A stretch of DNA of 36,744 bases from the NCBI GenBank assembly GCA_964469555.1, contig CAYYAQ010000040.1:1-36744 (forward strand), given 5' to 3'. The notes beneath the pieces were generated by a model that worked only from the letters and a program-made list of their open reading frames with translations, was not told the DNA's origin and ran no database searches. This document shows positions 23,013 to 31,134 of the stretch, piece after piece. Numbering within the stretch: position 1 is the first letter of the stretch; every line of letters begins with the position of its first letter. Both the position numbers and the translations under genes were made by a program. The stretch is from CAYYAQ01 sp964469555. Lineage in GTDB: Bacteria > Planctomycetota > UBA1135 > UBA2386.

Positions 23013-23018
23013 TAGAAT
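23013..23018 (+). promoter_or_regulatory. -10-like hexamer TAGAAT before the DUF5010 gene
   Basis: TAGAAT ends 6 nt before ATG 23025, so the transcript would begin at or next to the start codon. It is one of the best matches to the sigma-70 -10 consensus in the window. Confidence 0.45.
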
Positions 23019-23024
23019 CTGGCG

Positions 23025-24560
23025 ATGAAGCTCGCGGCGGTCCTCTCTGTCCTCGTCCTCGGATGCACTCCACTCGCGTGCCAGACCCCATCGGACGGAC
23101 CGGGCCCCAACACGAACGCAAGAATCGCCACGCACTACTTCTACTGGTACCACTGGCCAAAGGAACACTTCAAGGCCGGGCGGAAGAACGCGGAGGGACA
23201 CTTCCACCACTTCGTCGAGCCGAAGAACGTGAGCTACCTCGACGCGAAGTGGCATCGGTCCCAGTTCGAAGAGATGGCGAAGTGCGGGATCGAGTTCGCG
23301 CTGCCCGTCTACTGGGGTCACTACGACCACGCGGCCGTGAGGTCCTCTCACCTCGGCATCCCACCGATGATCGAGGCCCTGACCCAACTCGAGAAGAAGA
23401 AGGCGGCGTCGGTGAAGATCGGGTTGTTCTTCGACACGACGATCCTCCTCCCAAAGATCTGGGGCGGGGACAAGAAGCTCGACCTGCGGACGACCGCGGG
23501 CAAGGTCCACTTCTGCCACATCGTCACGGGGTACTTCGCGCGATTTCCGAAGCGATTCTGGGCACGCGTCGACGGGCGCGCCCTCGTCGTTCTGTACGGC
23601 AGTCACACCGCAAAGGCATGGGATGAGAGTCTCGGTACCGCGTTGCGAAGAGCATTCGGAGACCGGTTCCCCAACGAGGACGTGTTTCTCGTTCCCGACG
23701 CGAGCTGGGGAAAAATCAGCCAGGATCGGACGACCGCCTGGGGCAGCGCGCTGTTTGGCCCGAAACTCTACCCCGGCGTGGCACAGATCGGACCCGGCTA
23801 CGACGACTCACCGGTCCCCGGGCGCAAGACGCCGTCTCGCCACCGCGAGGACGGCAACTTCTACCGCTGGTCCTGGCGCAAGGCCATCGCATCGAAGCCC
23901 GAGCTCGTCCTCATCGAGACATGGAACGAGGTGCACGAGGGTACTGAGATCTGCGCGACGAAGGAGACCGGTCGTGCCTACCTCGATCTGACGCGCGAGT
24001 GGATCGGACGCCTGCGCAGCGGCGACCTCGGCCCCGAGATTCCGCTGTTGCACACCGAACCGAAACCGTGGAACGACCGCAGTTGGGGTCGGAAAGCGAA
24101 GGGCGCGAAGAGCGTCTACGTCGACTTCACGAAAGTCGAGCCCGAGCGACGTGGCCTGCGCGAAGCCGTGCGCGCGGACGGTCCCTTCCGCATCGAACGG
24201 CGGAGCCTTCGCCCCCGGGGCCCGATGCGCGGCGAGACGCGGGTGTACTTCGAAGTGTCGGACTTCTTTCGTTTCGATGTAGACGACCACCTGCAGGTCG
24301 TCGTCGATGCTGAGCCAATCGGGGGCCGATCGATCCGGCTGGAGTACGATTCGCGCGACCCCAACGGGGCGACAAACGGTCGATACACCGTGGCGCGTGA
24401 CGAGCTCGTGCGCGGGTTCGGCAACGCGCGACGCATCGTCTTCGACCTGCCCCGGGCACGATTCGCGAATCGACAAGGGGGTGCGACCGACTTTCGCCTG
24501 CACGTCCGGGACGTGCGCACGGCGATCCGGCGAGTCGAGGTTCGGGTCGCGCCGCGCTGA
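23025..24560 (+). CDS. GH99-like / DUF5010 lipoprotein, putative glycoside hydrolase
   Basis: 511 residues with a lipoprotein signal (LAAVLSVLVLGC). The mature N-terminus reads IATHYFYWYHWPKEHF, the first barrel strand of GH71/GH99-like enzymes. Further barrel elements: GIEFALPVYWGHYDH, KIGLFFDTTIL, RALVVLYG, and the diagnostic LIETWNEVHEGTEI near residues 296-309, where Glu302 fits a catalytic or substrate-binding acid. Residues about 365-511 form a separate beta domain (VYFEVSDFFRFDVDDHLQVV, FRLHVRDVRTAIRRVEV) resembling a carbohydrate-binding module. GH99 enzymes are endo-alpha-mannosidases or mannanases using a neighbouring-group mechanism; DUF5010 members are untested. It probably sits on the outer membrane or in the periplasm. 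Confidence 0.8.
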   Translation: MKLAAVLSVLVLGCTPLACQTPSDGPGPNTNARIATHYFYWYHWPKEHFKAGRKNAEGHFHHFVEPKNVSYLDAKWHRSQFEEMAKCGIEFALPVYWGHYDHAAVRSSHLGIPPMIEALTQLEKKKAASVKIGLFFDTTILLPKIWGGDKKLDLRTTAGKVHFCHIVTGYFARFPKRFWARVDGRALVVLYGSHTAKAWDESLGTALRRAFGDRFPNEDVFLVPDASWGKISQDRTTAWGSALFGPKLYPGVAQIGPGYDDSPVPGRKTPSRHREDGNFYRWSWRKAIASKPELVLIETWNEVHEGTEICATKETGRAYLDLTREWIGRLRSGDLGPEIPLLHTEPKPWNDRSWGRKAKGAKSVYVDFTKVEPERRGLREAVRADGPFRIERRSLRPRGPMRGETRVYFEVSDFFRFDVDDHLQVVVDAEPIGGRSIRLEYDSRDPNGATNGRYTVARDELVRGFGNARRIVFDLPRARFANRQGGATDFRLHVRDVRTAIRRVEVRVAPR

Positions 24561-24620
24561 TCGACGCTGGCACAGTCGAGCGGACTTGCGTGCGCTCTCG
24601 TCTCGGGCAACGATGTCCGT

Positions 24621-25151
24621 GTGCCGGTTCAAGAAATCCTCCTGCTCGGAGATCCTCGCCTCTACGAACGATCCACGCCTGTGCTGGCAGAGGAAATCGA
24701 GAGCATCCTTCCCGTGATCCAGGACCTGCACGACACGATGGCCGAGTTCCAAAAACGTCACGGTTGGGGCCGCGCCATCGCCGCGCCGCAGATCGGCGTG
24801 CACCGCAGGATCGTATGCATGCACGTCGACGAACCGCTCGCGTTCATCAACCCGGTGATCGATCAGCAGAGCGATGAGAAGATGGCGTTCTGGGAGGACT
24901 GCATGAGCTTCCCCGAGCTCCTCGTGAAACTCGAGAATCCACGCCGCTGCAGGTTGACGTTCCGCGACACGAAGTGGCAGGAACACCGGTTCGATCTGGA
25001 AGACGACTTCGCCGAACTCCTCCAGCACGAGGTCGATCACCTCGACGGGATCCTCGCGGTGCAGCGCGCGATCGACTCCCGATCCATCGCTCTTCGCCGC
25101 GCGAGGCCCGACAAGGACATCGCGCTTCGCGGCACATTCCGCGAGATCTAA
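24621..25151 (+). CDS. def: Peptide deformylase (variant motifs)
   Basis: 176 residues from GTG 24621. Deformylase removes the N-formyl group from new proteins using Fe2+ or another metal. Motif 1, normally GxGLAAPQ, reads GRAIAAPQ (Gln57). Motif 2, normally EGCLS, reads EDCMS (Cys94 as metal ligand). Motif 3, QHExDHLDG, is intact (His136, Glu137, His140). All three metal ligands and the catalytic Glu are therefore present, but motifs 1 and 2 carry substitutions at the usual Gly and Leu positions. No methionyl-tRNA formyltransferase gene, its usual partner, is nearby. This may be a second, divergent copy. A 5-bp hairpin (CCACC/GGTGG, 25155-25173) directly follows the stop and may terminate transcription. 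Confidence 0.88.
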   Translation: MPVQEILLLGDPRLYERSTPVLAEEIESILPVIQDLHDTMAEFQKRHGWGRAIAAPQIGVHRRIVCMHVDEPLAFINPVIDQQSDEKMAFWEDCMSFPELLVKLENPRRCRLTFRDTKWQEHRFDLEDDFAELLQHEVDHLDGILAVQRAIDSRSIALRRARPDKDIALRGTFREI

Positions 25152-25190
25152 AAACCACCAATACTGTGGGTGGCGCCGTATCGATGCTTC

Positions 25191-25196
25191 TAAGCT
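25191..25196 (+). promoter_or_regulatory. -10-like hexamer TAAGCT before the amidohydrolase
   Basis: TAAGCT lies 34 nt before ATG 25231 and matches the hexamer before the sialate esterase. Here the leader would be about 27 nt. No -35 is recognised. Confidence 0.35.
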
Positions 25197-25230
25197 GAAG
25201 GCGTCAACCCCTCCCTCCTTGGACACCGCC

Positions 25231-27009
25231 ATGTCTCGACGGAACCTGTTCTGTTCGCTCATCCTCTGCGGCGCGTGGCTCGGCTGCAACACGCCCGAAG
25301 ATCGCCAAACTCCGAGCAGTCCAAAGCCCACCGCCCCCGCGAAGGCCGCCGTCGCGGCTGACCTCGTGTTGCTCGACGGAAACATCGTGACGGTCGACGA
25401 CGCTCTCGGAACCGTAAATGCCCTCGCGGTAAAGGGCGGCCGCATCCTCGCTGTCGGTTCGACCGCGGAGATACAGAAACACGTCGCCGAGAACACCAAA
25501 GTCATCAAGCTCGAAGGCCGCACCGCGATTCCCGGGTTCATCGAAGGACACGCCCACTTCATCGGCGTCGGCAACTCCAAGCTCATCCTGGATCTTTCCA
25601 AGGCGGGCACGTGGGATGAAGTCGTCGACATGGTCGCCGACGCGGTGAAGAAAACGCAACCCGGCGAGTGGATCGTCGGACGCGGCTGGCACCAGGAAAA
25701 GTGGGATCGCCGACCCGAAGGAAACGTCGAAGGGTTTCCGACGCACAACTCCCTGAGCGCCGTCTCGCCGAACAACCCGGTCAGCCTCACGCACGCGAGC
25801 GGGCACGCGGCGTTCTTCAACGCCAAGGCGATGGCGATCGCGAACGTGACGAAGTCCACGAAGAACCCGGCCGGGGGAGAAATCCTCAAGGACAAGAGCG
25901 GCCATCCGATCGGTGTGTTCCGCGAGACCGCGGCATCCCTCGTCGGACGCTTCCGGAGGACGAACCAGCTTCCTCGCGCACGGACACCCCACGAAGTGGT
26001 GCGTCGCAAGGTCGAGCTCGCAGCGAGGGAGTGCCTGAGCAAGGGTGTAACCAGCTTCCAGGACGCGGGCTCGTCGTTCGGATCGATCGACCAGTTCAAG
26101 TACATGGCGAAGCGCGGTCGCCTCGGAGTTCGGCTCTACGTGATGATCCGCTCCAGCAATGCGCAGCTCGCGAAGAAGTTGAAGGACTATCGGATGATCA
26201 ACTTCGCGGATCACCACCTGACGGTGCGCGCGGTCAAGCGCACGATCGACGGCGCGCTCGGTTCAAGGGGTGCCTGGTTGCTCGAACCCTACTCTGACTC
26301 ACCAGGTAGCAAGGGCCTCGCGACGGCCGGCCGTACGGCGGATGCCGCCATCGCGAGCGTCACGCGCACCGCCGAGGTCGCCGCCGCGCAAGGCTTCCAG
26401 GTCTGCGTCCACGCGATCGGCGACCGGGCCAATCGCGAAGTGCTGAACATCTACGAGAAGCTCTTCGATGAACTTGAGAACGGCAAGGTTGTGCGTTGGC
26501 GCATCGAGCACGCACAGCACATTCATCCGGACGACATCCCGCGATTTGCGCAGATGGGAGTGATCGCCTCGATGCAGGGCGTGCACTGCACGTCCGACGC
26601 GCCCTACGTGATCCCCCGTCTCGGCGAGCAGCGAGCCCGGGAGGGCGCGTACGTCTGGCAAGACCTGATGAAGTCGGGCGCGGTCGTCACGAACGGCACC
26701 GACGCCCCGGTCGAGGATGTCGACCCGATCACGTCCTTCTACGCGACGGTCTCTCGTAAGACGAGGGACGGTACCCGCTTCTTCCCGAAGCAGCGGATGA
26801 GCCGGATGGAGGCGTTGAGGTCCTACACGATCCAGTGCGCCTACGCGGCGTTCGAAGAGAACGACAAGGGAACGCTGACGCCTGGCAAGCTCGCGGACAT
26901 CGTCGTTCTGTCGAAGGACATCATGACCGTGCCGGAAGAGCAGATCCTCGACGCGGAAGTCCTGTACACGATCGTGGGCGGTGTCGTGAAGTACAAAGCA
27001 GGCAAGTAG
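25231..27009 (+). CDS. Lipoprotein amidohydrolase, YtcJ-like amidohydrolase-3 family
   Basis: 592 residues from ATG 25231; an in-frame TTG 12 nt earlier is less likely because the lipoprotein signal (LFCSLILCGAWLGC) follows the ATG directly. Metal-binding features of the family: DGNIVTVDDALG, AIPGFIEGHAHF (HxH), GWHQEKWDRRP, ARECLSKGVTSFQDAG, TIDGALGSRGAWL, VCVHAIGDRANREVL (His ligand), RIEHAQHI (His ligand), NGTDAPVEDVDP (catalytic Asp), and the C-terminal GTLTPGKLADIVVLSKD. YtcJ-like enzymes hydrolyse amides or imides with one or two zinc ions; the substrate is unknown. It would be anchored outside the cytoplasm. It is convergent with the metallopeptidase, 6 nt between stops. Confidence 0.92.
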   Translation: MSRRNLFCSLILCGAWLGCNTPEDRQTPSSPKPTAPAKAAVAADLVLLDGNIVTVDDALGTVNALAVKGGRILAVGSTAEIQKHVAENTKVIKLEGRTAIPGFIEGHAHFIGVGNSKLILDLSKAGTWDEVVDMVADAVKKTQPGEWIVGRGWHQEKWDRRPEGNVEGFPTHNSLSAVSPNNPVSLTHASGHAAFFNAKAMAIANVTKSTKNPAGGEILKDKSGHPIGVFRETAASLVGRFRRTNQLPRARTPHEVVRRKVELAARECLSKGVTSFQDAGSSFGSIDQFKYMAKRGRLGVRLYVMIRSSNAQLAKKLKDYRMINFADHHLTVRAVKRTIDGALGSRGAWLLEPYSDSPGSKGLATAGRTADAAIASVTRTAEVAAAQGFQVCVHAIGDRANREVLNIYEKLFDELENGKVVRWRIEHAQHIHPDDIPRFAQMGVIASMQGVHCTSDAPYVIPRLGEQRAREGAYVWQDLMKSGAVVTNGTDAPVEDVDPITSFYATVSRKTRDGTRFFPKQRMSRMEALRSYTIQCAYAAFEENDKGTLTPGKLADIVVLSKDIMTVPEEQILDAEVLYTIVGGVVKYKAGK

Positions 27010-27015
27010 CGCGAG

Positions 27016-28035
27016 CTAGCGAAACCGCAGCTTCATCACGTACGCCTGCCACTCCTTCTTGAACGCCGCCATCGTCCGACCGTCCTTGCCGTCGCGCCCG
27101 AGGATCTTCTTCAGCGTGGCGAAGCCCGACGGGTCCTTCTTGCGCCCGACGTGGAACGCCTTGTAGTACTTCCGCAAGAGTCCTTTCTCCTGCAGGTAGT
27201 AGCAGAGGTAGCGAGCCTGGGAGTAGTTCGTGCCCGGGTCCTCGCTGTAGAACTCGTGATCCGTTGTGGAACACAGCGTCTTGAAGGAGGGCACCTCTTC
27301 CGCCTTGATCGACTTCTGCAATCCAGCCAGACGCCAGTTGGTCAGGCCCATGATCTTCTTGCCCTTCTCCGAGCACTGCTCGTAGAGCGACCCCATGCCC
27401 TCGTTGAACCATGACGGACAATTCGGGAAGTTCGCCGCCATGAACGGGTGGACGATCTCGTGCACCAACGTGCCGCCGCCCGTCGCGATGTTCATGATCA
27501 GCGCGCGCTTGGCCGGTGAGTAGTAGCCGAAGGGCGTCGTCGGAACCTGCTTGAGGATCTGGCGCGTGTGCTTCTGGTAGCTCTTCTTGTCCTTGAAGAG
27601 CCATACATCGATGATGTGGTCCGGATCCTCGGGGAAGTAGGCCTTCTTGAGCAGGTCGACCGCCCACTTGACGGTCTGCTTCGATCGGCGCTCGACCATC
27701 CGCTTGGATTCGTCACCGACCACGACGAACGGTTTCTGGATCACAATGTGGAACTGCTCGGGCCGCGGCAGCCTCTTGCGCAGCCTGGCGATGTGCGCGG
27801 CGTAGTCGAGCGCGGGCTTCGCGGGACGTGCGGTCGGCTTCGGCTTCGCGCCGGACTGGGAACCGGAACCCGGTTTATCCTGAGGTCTGGTGGCGCCAGC
27901 CATCGGCAGCAACGCGCTTTCCGTCCCCGAATCCGCCTCGGAGAGGCGCGTGGAGCACGACGCGAACGCGATCGGAACGGCGGCCAGTCGCAAGAGGCGC
28001 CGAGTCGGTCGGGATCTATGTGGCGTTCGCAGCAT
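27016..28035 (-). CDS. Lipoprotein-like zinc metallopeptidase (peptidase-MA/DUF1570-like)
   Basis: 339 residues. The N-terminus is basic followed by LAAVPIAFASC, a likely lipoprotein or signal sequence, then a Pro/Lys linker. The catalytic motif is LVHEIVHPF with His192, Glu193 and His196. The third ligand is Glu212 in PSWFNEGMGSLYE, the gluzincin pattern seen in peptidase-MA and DUF1570 proteins. The region before it (DPDHIIDVWLFKDKKSYQKH) is the typical N-lobe. Near the C-terminus ARYLCYYLQEKGLL is a helix usual in this group. It should cleave peptides outside the cytoplasm; no substrate can be named. The message is likely leaderless, since TATAGT ends 8 nt before the ATG. Confidence 0.85.
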   Translation of the reverse strand: MLRTPHRSRPTRRLLRLAAVPIAFASCSTRLSEADSGTESALLPMAGATRPQDKPGSGSQSGAKPKPTARPAKPALDYAAHIARLRKRLPRPEQFHIVIQKPFVVVGDESKRMVERRSKQTVKWAVDLLKKAYFPEDPDHIIDVWLFKDKKSYQKHTRQILKQVPTTPFGYYSPAKRALIMNIATGGGTLVHEIVHPFMAANFPNCPSWFNEGMGSLYEQCSEKGKKIMGLTNWRLAGLQKSIKAEEVPSFKTLCSTTDHEFYSEDPGTNYSQARYLCYYLQEKGLLRKYYKAFHVGRKKDPSGFATLKKILGRDGKDGRTMAAFKKEWQAYVMKLRFR

Positions 28036-28043
28036 TCGTGGGG

Positions 28044-28049
28044 ACTATA
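28044..28049 (-). promoter_or_regulatory. -10 hexamer TATAGT before the metallopeptidase
   Basis: On the minus strand TATAGT ends 8 nt before the ATG. It matches TATAAT at five of six positions, the best -10 match found here. No TTGACA-like -35 lies 16-18 nt upstream. Confidence 0.5.
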
Positions 28050-28344
28050 CGCGGCGCCACGGGGAGTTGCGGGTACCAAGACGTGGGAACGCGTGCGCCG
28101 CTTCGCCGACCCACTTGGGCGGCGCCGCCGACGCGGAACGTACACGACAGGATGAAGTTCGCGATCGTCCGCAAGTGCCTCGGTTTCGCGCAACTTTTTC
28201 TGCGCCGCGAGAACACCCTTCTCATGGTCTTCCCACTCACGGCGCACGCGGCGATCGGCCCTTTCCGGGAACTGGAGGGGGTTTACTTCTCTGGCCCAGC
28301 ACCCAACGGTCAGTAAAAAACACCTCCGAAGAAGGAGACTTTTC
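28050..28344. other. Gap with one doubtful small open frame
   Basis: Apart from the metallopeptidase promoter and the lipoprotein RBS at 28332, the region holds one 54-codon frame on the plus strand (28152-28316) with a high GC third position. It reads MKFAIVRKCLGFAQLFL at its start. It has no RBS and matches no family. On the minus strand a stretch around REWEDHEKGVLAAQKKL also looks helical, but has no bounded gene. I cannot say which, if either, is coding. Confidence 0.3.
28332..28337 (+). promoter_or_regulatory. Ribosome binding site AAGGAG
   Basis: AAGGAG lies 7 nt before ATG 28345 of the small lipoprotein. It is one of only two strong Shine-Dalgarno sites noticed in the window. Confidence 0.75.
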
Positions 28345-28893
28345 ATGTTCAAGTTACTCGCCATCGCACTTCTCTCACTCACGTTCGTCACCGCGTCCTG
28401 CCGTGGTCACTCCGGTGACGCCGGGGCTGCAGCGAACGGCGGCGACGGGTCCGGTCCGTCGTTCAGCTACGTGCGCGGTATCAACGGAGCGAACATCCTC
28501 GACGGCGTAATGATCATCAAAGCGAGCCTCGTCGTGCCGAAGACGATCCTCGATCTGGCTCCCGCGAGGGACAAGGTCACCGTCGCGGACGGCGTGCAAC
28601 TCGTGATCGGCATGCCGCAAGCCAACATCAATTACTACCTCGTCCCCGTGCCCAAGGGCGATGTCCTGATCACGGGGACGGTCCCCGACAAGGCTCCCGA
28701 GAACTGGAAACTCCCGTTCGATGGAGTCGAGTATCTCGCCCTCGTCCCGATAAACAGCGTCATCGCGTTGGCCCTCGATCCATCGGTGATCGCAAAAGGC
28801 GCGCTCATCGAACTTCCCAAGCACCATTACCGACCGATCAAACTCTTCAGCGACTCGATCTGTGTCGGCGAGGAGATCTGGGTCCGCTGGTAG
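28345..28893 (+). CDS. Small predicted lipoprotein of unknown function
   Basis: 182 residues. The signal (LLAIALLSLTFVTASC) ends in a Cys that probably carries lipid, followed by a Gly/Ala-rich linker (GDAGAAANGGDGSGPS). The mature part is beta-rich with repeated hydrophobic strands (VTVADGVQLVIGMPQANIN, VEYLALVPINSVIALAL, GEEIWVRW). No conserved catalytic motif or known family is recognised. The strong RBS suggests it is well translated. It is 39 nt upstream of the phosphatase start on the same strand, but a separate -10-like element between them suggests independent transcription. Confidence 0.75.
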   Translation: MFKLLAIALLSLTFVTASCRGHSGDAGAAANGGDGSGPSFSYVRGINGANILDGVMIIKASLVVPKTILDLAPARDKVTVADGVQLVIGMPQANINYYLVPVPKGDVLITGTVPDKAPENWKLPFDGVEYLALVPINSVIALALDPSVIAKGALIELPKHHYRPIKLFSDSICVGEEIWVRW

Positions 28894-28916
28894 CGACGAC
28901 GTCGCGGGACTGAGGG

Positions 28917-28922
28917 TATGCT
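28917..28922 (+). promoter_or_regulatory. -10-like hexamer TATGCT before the phosphatase
   Basis: GGGTATGCT ends 10 nt before ATG 28933. Because it overlaps the alternative ATG at 28918, it favours 28933 as the real start. Confidence 0.4.
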
Positions 28923-28932
28923 CTCCCGCCAC

Positions 28933-31134
28933 ATGGTCCCCCGAATCAGACTTCGTCACCGCCTCCGAATCTGCTGGCTGAGCCTCGCCGCCACGCTGCC
29001 CGCCCAGGCAGTCGCCCCCGCGCTCAAACTTCTTCGTCATCCCTACTTGCAGATGGCGACGCAGACGTCGATCACCCTCGTCTGGCGCACGCGCGGGCCC
29101 TCACGCCCGGTCGTCCGCTACGGCGAGCAACCGGACCGTCTGAACCTTCGGGTACCCGCCGCGCAGATCACGCTGCGGCTCGCGTTGAATGTGGCCGCGC
29201 CGGACACCGCGCTGCGGTTGCACAGCGCGCCGAATGACACGCATCAGTACGAAGCGGTCATCGCTGGGTTGAACCCGGATCGGAAGTACTACTACGCGGT
29301 TCACGACGGCGACGAGCGACTCGCCGGAGCCGATGAGGACCATCGATTCCACACGCTACCGACCACAGGCAAGGACCGCGCGCTGCGCTTCTGGGTCCTG
29401 GGCGATTCCGGCACGGGAAACGCAATCCAACGCCTGGTCTTCACGGCGATGCAGACGTTCATGGCCAAGGAGAAGCGCAAGTTCGACGGGTTCTTGCACG
29501 TCGGGGACATGGCCTACGGCGCGGGCAAGGACGCGGAGTTCCAAGTCAAGTTCTTCAAGATCTACTCGCCACTGCTGCGCCACACGGTGTGCTGGCCGTC
29601 GATGGGCAACCACGAAGGCGGGACATCGCGCGGAATGACCGGGATCGGTCCCTACTACGACGCCTACGTCCTGCCGACGAAGGCCGAGGCAGGCGGTCTC
29701 CCGTCGGGCAAGGAGGCGTTCTACTCGTTCGACTTCGGCAACGTGCACTTCGTGTGCCTGGACAGCCACGACCTGAGCCGCAAGCCGGACGGCGAGATGG
29801 CCCTGTGGTTGCGCGCCGATCTCGAGCGAACGAAAGCCAGGTTCCTGATCGCGTACTGGCACCACCCGCCCTACACACTCGGAAGCCACGACAGCAACGT
29901 GGAACTCCAACTCGTCGAGATGCGCACGCACATCATGCCGATCTTGGAGTCGGGGGGCGTGGATCTGGTGTTGTCCGGACACTCGCACATCTACGAGCGC
30001 TCGATGTTGATCGACGGGGCCTACGTGACGCCGACGACGACCGACGGTGTGGTCCTCGACGACGGCGACGGGGATCCGCAGGGAGACGGGCCGTATCGCA
30101 AGAGCGAGGGACTGAAACCTCACCGCGGAACAGTCGCGATCGTCGCCGGGAATGGTGGCGCAAACATCAGCAGGCTCGGGACGATGTCCATCATGCGCCG
30201 AGTCTTCCTCGAGCACGGATCGGTCATCCTCGATGTCGAGAAGGACACGCTCACCGTAAGGATGCTGAATGGGCTCGGCGTGATCCGCGACCGATTCCAG
30301 ATCGTGAAGAAGGGCGATGTCGCGCGTGAAGTCGTTCTCCACCCCTGGAGCGGGTTGGGTCCCAAGATCGGGGCCCTGGGCTCCGAGTTTGCGACGGACG
30401 TCTTGGTGGAGTTGGTCGCGCGCCCCCCCGCGCCCGACGCAAGGATCCACTACACGCTCGACAAGACCGAGCCGACGCTTCGATCTCCGATCTACGAGCG
30501 ACCGATGACGCTCGCGCGGGATACGACAGTCAAGGCCTTCAGCGTCTGGAACCGTGGCAAGCGGATCAGCCCGGTATCGACGCGGGAGTTCAGCTTGCTG
30601 CCACCTGGCGTGTTCATGCGTCGGCTGCTGAGTCCTGCGGATGATGTCGAGGAAGGCCCGGACGGCAAGATCACGGCAAAGGACCACAAGCTCGAGATCG
30701 CGCAGCTGGCGAAGAAGCAGCAGTGGGTCGGACTACGGTTTGTGAAGATCAGGATCCCGAAGGGCGCGAAAATCAAGCTCGCCACCGTGCAGTTCACTTG
30801 CCGTGCGAAGACGATCGGGGAGGCCGCGCTCAAGGTGTACATGCCGTCCGCAGAACCCTTCGATGCGAGTGCGTACTGCCTGTCCAAGCGGGCTGCGACT
30901 GCGCCGTCCGTCGAGTGGATACCGGAACCGTGGTTGGTCGCGAGCGACGCGAGCAGAGCCCAACAGACGCCCAACCTCGCGGGCTTGTTGCAAAAGATCG
31001 TGGACGCTCCCGACTGGAAGAGCGGGAATGCGGTGGCCGTGGTCATCACGGGCACCGGCAAACGGACGGCGGTCGCCTACGATCGCATGGCGAAATACGC
31101 GCCATTCCTCTGGGTGGAGTACGAGGAGAAGTGA
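28933..31134 (+). CDS. Secreted purple-acid-phosphatase-like metallophosphoesterase with extra C-terminal domains
   Basis: 733 residues from ATG 28933 (an ATG at 28918 is the alternative), with signal peptide ICWLSLAATLPAQA. Domains in order: FnIII-like purple acid phosphatase N-terminal domain (PYLQMATQTSITLVWRTRGP, about 30-130); calcineurin-like metallophosphoesterase with all metal motifs (VLGDSGTGN, HVGDMAYG, SMGNHEG, YWHHPPYTLGSHD, SGHSHIYERS); a chitobiase-C-terminal-like domain (IHYTLDKTEPTLRSPIYE); and a C-terminal beta domain (VGLRFVKIRIPKGAKI, WKSGNAVAVVITGTGKRTA) of the type found at the end of many planctomycete and marine secreted proteins. It would hydrolyse phosphate esters outside the cell, with the last two domains for binding. 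Its TGA stop shares one base with the next gene's ATG. Confidence 0.92.
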   Translation: MVPRIRLRHRLRICWLSLAATLPAQAVAPALKLLRHPYLQMATQTSITLVWRTRGPSRPVVRYGEQPDRLNLRVPAAQITLRLALNVAAPDTALRLHSAPNDTHQYEAVIAGLNPDRKYYYAVHDGDERLAGADEDHRFHTLPTTGKDRALRFWVLGDSGTGNAIQRLVFTAMQTFMAKEKRKFDGFLHVGDMAYGAGKDAEFQVKFFKIYSPLLRHTVCWPSMGNHEGGTSRGMTGIGPYYDAYVLPTKAEAGGLPSGKEAFYSFDFGNVHFVCLDSHDLSRKPDGEMALWLRADLERTKARFLIAYWHHPPYTLGSHDSNVELQLVEMRTHIMPILESGGVDLVLSGHSHIYERSMLIDGAYVTPTTTDGVVLDDGDGDPQGDGPYRKSEGLKPHRGTVAIVAGNGGANISRLGTMSIMRRVFLEHGSVILDVEKDTLTVRMLNGLGVIRDRFQIVKKGDVAREVVLHPWSGLGPKIGALGSEFATDVLVELVARPPAPDARIHYTLDKTEPTLRSPIYERPMTLARDTTVKAFSVWNRGKRISPVSTREFSLLPPGVFMRRLLSPADDVEEGPDGKITAKDHKLEIAQLAKKQQWVGLRFVKIRIPKGAKIKLATVQFTCRAKTIGEAALKVYMPSAEPFDASAYCLSKRAATAPSVEWIPEPWLVASDASRAQQTPNLAGLLQKIVDAPDWKSGNAVAVVITGTGKRTAVAYDRMAKYAPFLWVEYEEK

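Noticed and set aside
23808..26105. Minus-strand open frame of 765 codons across three plus-strand genes
   Set aside because: It spans the GH99-like, deformylase and amidohydrolase genes, all of which have clear family motifs on the plus strand. It is a composition artefact.
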